Shown here one piece after another: positions 6,668-9,630 of a stretch of DNA of 9,630 nucleotides. The first letter of the stretch is position 1; every line of letters starts with the position of its first letter. Made by a program: the position numbers and the translations under genes. Source of the DNA: Gammaproteobacteria bacterium RIFCSPHIGHO2_12_FULL_37_34 (GTDB lineage Bacteria > Pseudomonadota > Gammaproteobacteria > DSM-16500); NCBI GenBank assembly GCA_001801495.1, contig MGXW01000017.1:1-9630 (forward strand), read 5' to 3'. Under the pieces are notes generated by a model that saw nothing but the letters and a program-made list of their open reading frames with translations, was not told the origin of the DNA and did not search any database.

Positions 6668-8329
6668 CTACGAAATATGAGACACAAAAGGTGCTTTTTC
6701 TAACATCACTTCTACTCGATTTCGACCTGCTTTTTTAGCGCGTATTAAAGCTTCATTGGCTGATTTAATAATAGCAACATTGGTTTGATGTGGCGGAGAA
6801 GATGCTACTCCTGCGCTGAAACTAACATGAAATGTACGATTGTTTGTATAAAAAGGGATTTTAACAAATTCTTCTCTTAGCATATCTATTAGCGATGTCG
6901 TTCGCTCTATATCTGCATCAGGAAGAATTACTACAAATTGATCATTACCATAACGACCTATTATACAAGAAGTATGTAAACGATTTTCCAACATGAGATA
7001 AAAACTTCTGAGAATATAATCTCCAGTGGTGTGATGGTAAGTATGATTGATATCAGTAAATAAATCTAAATCTAAAATAGCGATGCTAAGTGGAATATGA
7101 ATTTTCATGGCAGCATCAATTTCAAGTTGCAATTGTTGAAAAATAAAAGTATGGTTGAATGCGCCAGTTAAATTATCTTTTATAGTTAATGTGCGCAATG
7201 ATTTGTAACGACTAATCTTGTTTTTAATGATGGATGCTAGTAACGCTGGCTCAATAGATTTTGGGATAAAATCATCCACACCTACACTCATGACCCGTTG
7301 CTGAATTATTTTATTTTTTTCTACGGATAGAAATAGAATAGGTATGTATTCGTAGCATTTTTGTTGACGAATGATAGCTGCTAATTGATAACCATTGCAA
7401 TTTGGCATGTGAAGATCAAGCAATATCAAATCGGGGCTAAATTCATGCAAAACGTAATCGGTGTGACTTGCTTTGTTAATCACTGTAGCGCTGATTCCTA
7501 ATTTACTTAAAACGGTTAAATAATAATCTGCGACTTCCGTATCATCGTCAATGATAAGAACGCGATATACTGCTTTATCTAACGCCAGTAGATGATCTAA
7601 TTCAATAATTAATTCATCTATTAATATAGGTTTAATGAAATAAGCGGATGCACCCAGCCAAACTGCTTTTAAACGTAATTGAAATTCTCCATTTGAAGCA
7701 GAAATAAGTAAAGGAATGTTTTCAAAATAATTTGTTTTGAGCTCATCAAGTTCTTTTTCTGATTTATTTTCTATTAAGTTTATATTGATTAATAAAACAG
7801 TAGGCGTTTCTATGGATAAGGCTTTGATCAAATCTGAAAGATGATCAAACTGTCTAGTGACATAGCCAAAAATCATGATTTTTTCACTAAAGTGGTTTAC
7901 CCATTCTTGATCATTATCCAACACAAAAATTAGTTTTTGTATGAGGGGTTCCTGGGAATGCACAACAGGTAAACAAATTTTTCTTGGGAGTTGTAAAGAG
8001 TATTGAATGAGAATTTCTAACAATCTATCTACAAATTGTTTTTCTTCAGAAGAAAGCTGGTCTTTTTTATGGAGAAGTTGTTCTAGAGCACTTGCTTGAT
8101 TACCCAAATCATCATACCCAAATGTACCGGCAGAGCCGCTTAGATGATGTAGTTTAAATTTGAAACGAGTAAAAATAGATGCACGCCATGTTTCTTTTAA
8201 ATTTTTCCACAAGGCAATTAATTCATTTATTTTTGTAGGTAAATTTTTAGAATAATCTGCTATCAGTTGATTGAAGGCATCTTCTTGGTTTTTTTTAAAC
8301 GATTCAAAATTATCAGGCATAGATTGCAT
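6668..8329 (-). CDS. Hpt-REC-REC-GGDEF composite phosphorelay protein with degenerate GGDEF
   Basis: 553 residues, no transmembrane segment. Seen in order: an Hpt domain (about 15-115; HHLSGSAGTFG, His61); receiver 1 (about 132-250) with Asn182 where the phosphoacceptor Asp belongs (LLININL) and a D-N-D pocket, though Lys233 is kept; an intact receiver 2 (about 255-375; Asp261-263, Asp305 in LLDLHMP, Lys357); and a GGDEF domain (about 380-545). The GGDEF domain keeps DNLTGAFN, AILDLDLF, GD (436-437) and the C-terminal AKKAGRNRV, but its signature is GNDQF (461-465), and HTSC replaces the RxxD inhibitory site. Known: canonical GGDEF domains make cyclic di-GMP; Gly and Glu losses in the signature usually abolish this. 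So it is likely a non-catalytic or altered-output protein. ATG 8329 has little room for a ribosome binding site; ATG 8320 (Met4) has AGAG 8 nt upstream and is an alternative start. Confidence 0.92.
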   Translation of the reverse strand: MQSMPDNFESFKKNQEDAFNQLIADYSKNLPTKINELIALWKNLKETWRASIFTRFKFKLHHLSGSAGTFGYDDLGNQASALEQLLHKKDQLSSEEKQFVDRLLEILIQYSLQLPRKICLPVVHSQEPLIQKLIFVLDNDQEWVNHFSEKIMIFGYVTRQFDHLSDLIKALSIETPTVLLININLIENKSEKELDELKTNYFENIPLLISASNGEFQLRLKAVWLGASAYFIKPILIDELIIELDHLLALDKAVYRVLIIDDDTEVADYYLTVLSKLGISATVINKASHTDYVLHEFSPDLILLDLHMPNCNGYQLAAIIRQQKCYEYIPILFLSVEKNKIIQQRVMSVGVDDFIPKSIEPALLASIIKNKISRYKSLRTLTIKDNLTGAFNHTFIFQQLQLEIDAAMKIHIPLSIAILDLDLFTDINHTYHHTTGDYILRSFYLMLENRLHTSCIIGRYGNDQFVVILPDADIERTTSLIDMLREEFVKIPFYTNNRTFHVSFSAGVASSPPHQTNVAIIKSANEALIRAKKAGRNRVEVMLEKAPFVSHIS

Positions 8330-8366
8330 CTCTATAATAGATGATCTGGATTAAGGTCCAATTAAT

Positions 8367-8372
8367 ATTATA
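8367..8372 (-). promoter_or_regulatory. Possible -10 box for the minus phosphorelay operon
   Basis: A perfect TATAAT on the minus strand about 38 nt before the ATG at 8329. No convincing -35 hexamer lies 17 nt upstream, so it would need an activator or be an extended or weak promoter. A second TATTAT lies nearer the start codon. Confidence 0.35.
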
Positions 8373-8392
8373 ACGCCATTAGAGAGGATGAG

Positions 8393-8423
8393 TTGAATTT
8401 ATTTAAGTCATTTTTAACATAAT
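8393..8423 (+). promoter_or_regulatory. Possible promoter of the PAS sensor gene
   Basis: TTGAAT (8393-8398) could be a -35 element, with TAACAT (8415-8420, 16-nt spacer) or CATAAT (8418-8423, 19-nt spacer) as -10. Neither pair is strong. The element overlaps the first copy of the ATTTAAGTC direct repeat. Confidence 0.25.
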
Positions 8424-8439
8424 GGCCTTCATTTAAGTC
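8401..8439. repeat. Direct repeat ATTTAAGTC, two copies 30 bp apart
   Basis: ATTTAAGTC occurs at 8401-8409 and 8431-8439. The 30-bp centre spacing is near three helical turns, as for a dimeric regulator binding one DNA face. It lies between two divergent genes of the signalling cluster, so a shared operator is plausible but unproven. Confidence 0.4.
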
Positions 8440-8445
8440 TAGCAG

Positions 8446-8483
8446 TGCGAATGAAAATGAGTAGCATTCGCATTATTTTTATT
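8446..8483 (+). promoter_or_regulatory. Hairpin with T-rich tail in the sensor gene leader
   Basis: TGCGAATG (8446-8453) and CATTCGCA (8465-8472) form a perfect 8-bp inverted repeat with an 11-nt loop. On the plus strand it is followed by TTATTTTTATTTT. This resembles an intrinsic terminator, but no plus-strand gene lies upstream, so it may be an attenuator in the leader of the sensor gene, a block to transcription from the divergent region, or an operator palindrome. Confidence 0.5.
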
Positions 8484-8523
8484 TTAGAATTTACCATGCA
8501 AATTTATCACAGGGAAGCCATCT

Positions 8524-8751
8524 TTGCGCCATTTTAATTTCGATAACCGATTTGCTTTGCGCATTTCTAAAATAATGGGCATTTTCTCTATCTTCATTGG
8601 ATCACTTGTGATAGCTGGATGGATAGCAGATGCTTCTATTTTAAAAAGTATTTTACCAACTTTACCATCCATGAAAATCAATACAGCACTTTGTTTTATT
8701 TTATCAGGTATCACGCTTTTTTTAGCAGCCATAAAAAAAATCACATCATGA
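8524..8751 (+). CDS. N-terminal membrane part of a PAS sensor, out of frame with its remainder
   Basis: 75 codons from a TTG preceded by AGGGA (8511-8515) at 8 nt; ATG 8575 is an alternative start. Two membrane segments are seen (about 17-34 and 52-70) with the motif MKINTALCF (50-58). This order, one hydrophobic helix, a Pro-containing hydrophilic loop, then a 'NTALCF' helix, is familiar from the N-terminus of membrane-bound PAS sensor kinases. The frame stops at TGA 8749-8751, just after an A8 tract and just before the octamer repeat. Translation resumes in another frame as two further membrane helices and PAS domains (8837 onward). I therefore read this as the 5' part of one gene in an OFF or slippage-dependent state, not as a separate small protein. 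An assembly error in the A8 run would give the same picture. Confidence 0.6.
   Translation: MRHFNFDNRFALRISKIMGIFSIFIGSLVIAGWIADASILKSILPTLPSMKINTALCFILSGITLFLAAIKKITS
8733..8740 (+). repeat. A8 homopolymer, slippage-prone frame junction
   Basis: Eight A residues inside the sensor coding sequence, 12 nt before the octamer array. With eight, the frame runs into TGA at 8749. With seven, the reading continues through the array into the PAS frame. With nine, it enters the third frame and stops at TAA 8835-8837. Confidence 0.8.
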
Positions 8752-8752
8752 G

Positions 8753-8832
8753 CAAGCAAACAAGCAAACAAGCAAACAAGCAAACAAGCAAACAAGCAAA
8801 CAAGCAAACAAGCAAACAAGCAAACAAGCAAA
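8753..8832 (+). repeat. Tandem octamer array (CAAGCAAA)10
   Basis: Ten perfect, uninterrupted copies of CAAGCAAA (80 bp), followed by a near-match. Eight is not a multiple of three, so each gained or lost copy changes the frame downstream. The octamer has no stop codon in any of the six frames. In the PAS frame it encodes a repeating hydrophilic QANKQTSK peptide between the second and third predicted membrane helices. Perfect copies of a short unit inside a gene are typical of phase-variable loci mutating by slipped-strand mispairing. Confidence 0.95.
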
Positions 8833-8836
8833 ACTA

Positions 8837-9630
8837 ATGTACCTCATTAAATTGCTTGCGTTAAGCTTATTTATTATTAGTTTGCTTTCGCTTTTGCAAT
8901 ACTTTATGTTATTACATCTTGGCCTAGATCAATGGCTGGGATTCTATTCATATGAATTTGGTATTGTCTTATTTGTTACGTCTGTCATTTGCTTATTAAT
9001 GGGCATTTTGTTTTATCATACGTGGCGGATCAACAAAACTAATGAGAAAGATCATTTGTTAGCATTAGAGCAATCTCGTTTAGCAGCTATTGTTGATTCG
9101 TCATTTGATGCGATCATTGGTAAAACATTAGATGGAACGATTACTAGTTGGAATCAAGCTGCTGAAAGATTATATGGTTATAAAAGTCATGAAGCCATTC
9201 ATCAATCTATTAAGTTGATTGTGCCTGATGAAAAACTGCCTGAATTAATGCATATTTTCAAAAAAATACGAGAAGGGAAATATATTCCTTGTTTTGAGAC
9301 ATTACGCAAACATAAAGATGGGCGTTTCATTCCTGTTTCTATTGTGATTTCACCAATTAAAGATTTAACAAGTGAGATCGTTGGCGTGTCAACCATCGCA
9401 AGGGATTTGTCAAAACAAAGACTAACAGAACAAAAGTTTCAAAAAACATTAGAAGCAACACCCGATGCGATCGTCATGGTGGATCGAGAAGGAAAAATTA
9501 CTTTTGTTAATCAACAAACTAAAGTTTTATTTGGTTATGAAGAAGATGAATTATTAGGCCAGTTGGTTGAAGTATTAATTCCGGAGCCTTATCGTAGCAA
9601 GCATCCAGAACATCGTACACATTATTTTCA
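8837..9630 (+). CDS. Membrane PAS-PAS sensor, probably histidine kinase, runs off window
   Basis: 264 codons from ATG 8837 to the window edge with no stop found; the frame is open back to 8735, through the octamer array. Seen: two membrane helices (about 4-28 and 41-60), a short linker helix, PAS 1 (about 81-195, with DAIIGKTLDG, SWNQAAERLYGY, KHKDGRFIPV and STIARDL) and PAS 2 (from about 205, with EATPDAIVMVD, NQQTKVLFGY and RSKHPEHRTHYF). Proteins of this build usually continue into HisKA/HATPase and sometimes REC domains, but those would lie outside the window. ATG 8837 has no ribosome binding site because the array precedes it. The native start is more likely TTG 8524, giving a four-helix membrane region once the frame is restored. 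It would be the membrane input of the phosphorelay encoded beside it (inferred). Confidence 0.85.
   Translation, partial: MYLIKLLALSLFIISLLSLLQYFMLLHLGLDQWLGFYSYEFGIVLFVTSVICLLMGILFYHTWRINKTNEKDHLLALEQSRLAAIVDSSFDAIIGKTLDGTITSWNQAAERLYGYKSHEAIHQSIKLIVPDEKLPELMHIFKKIREGKYIPCFETLRKHKDGRFIPVSIVISPIKDLTSEIVGVSTIARDLSKQRLTEQKFQKTLEATPDAIVMVDREGKITFVNQQTKVLFGYEEDELLGQLVEVLIPEPYRSKHPEHRTHYF

Noticed and set aside
8284..8300. A AAA AAC slippery heptamer near the start of the Hpt-REC-REC-GGDEF gene (minus strand)
   Set aside because: It simply encodes Lys-Lys-Asn in an AT-rich gene about ten codons from the start. I saw no downstream stimulatory structure and no useful alternative frame.
8496..8537. 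13-codon ORF (ATG 8496 to TAA) as a leader peptide for the sensor gene
   Set aside because: It has no ribosome binding site and no run of regulatory codons, and it overlaps the TTG start in another frame. Chance is the simpler explanation.
8484..8831. Minus-strand ORF with repeating LVCLFACL at its N-terminus
   Set aside because: It is produced by the octamer array read backwards, which has no stops in any frame, and by the antisense of the sensor N-terminus. It has no ribosome binding site and no domain.
8753..8832. Repeat array considered as a CRISPR or iteron origin
   Set aside because: The units are contiguous 8-mers with no spacers, lie inside a coding sequence, and no cas, rep or DnaA-box context is present.
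8619..8837. Plus-strand ORF in the third frame ending in the repeat peptide, with an internal ATG at 8748
   Set aside because: It overlaps the better-supported membrane frame, and the ATG at 8748 has no ribosome binding site. It is best seen as the third OFF frame of the switch, though with 9 repeats this ATG would be in frame with the PAS domains.

Overview
The window is AT-rich, more so outside the adhesin gene. It reads like DNA from a Gram-negative bacterium, probably a gammaproteobacterium. A filamentous-haemagglutinin-type exoprotein next to a dense cluster of phosphorelay proteins would fit a host-associated lineage such as Legionellales, but that placement is only an inference from protein style. 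No RNA genes, IS elements or CRISPR arrays were seen, and no gene-free stretch exceeds about 200 bases.

Layout. (1) 1-3165, minus strand: the first 1055 codons of a large two-partner-secretion adhesin with signal peptide, TPS domain and beta-helical body, ending in two YDG-type repeats; its 3' end lies outside the window. (2) 3166-3340: divergent promoter region. (3) 3341-5796, plus strand: an apparent operon of an AAA_14/DUF4143-type ATPase, a soluble histidine kinase with no sensor domain, and a single-domain CheY/DivK-like receiver. (4) 5819-8329, minus strand and convergent with block 3: a tight operon encoding an Hpt-REC-REC-GGDEF protein, a receiver with a short coiled tail, and a free-standing Hpt protein that starts with TTG directly after the previous stop. 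(5) 8330-8523: divergent regulatory region with a 9-bp direct repeat and an 8-bp-stem hairpin followed by a T-rich tail. (6) 8524 to the window end, plus strand: a membrane PAS sensor, probably a histidine kinase, split into two frames at an A8 tract and ten perfect copies of the octamer CAAGCAAA.

How it fits together. Blocks 3-6 hold the parts of a multistep phosphorelay: kinase, receivers, Hpt proteins, a composite output protein and a membrane sensor. No DNA-binding output domain is visible. The only classical output is a GGDEF domain whose signature is degenerate (GNDQF), behind one receiver that has Asn at the phosphorylation site. The most notable feature is the simple-sequence switch in the sensor gene. 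Adding or losing one 8-bp unit changes the frame, the octamer has no stop codon in any of the six frames, and the adjacent A8 tract puts the present sequence in an OFF configuration. One fewer A would join the membrane N-terminus to the PAS domains in frame. This looks like phase variation, or transcriptional slippage, acting on the input of the phosphorelay.
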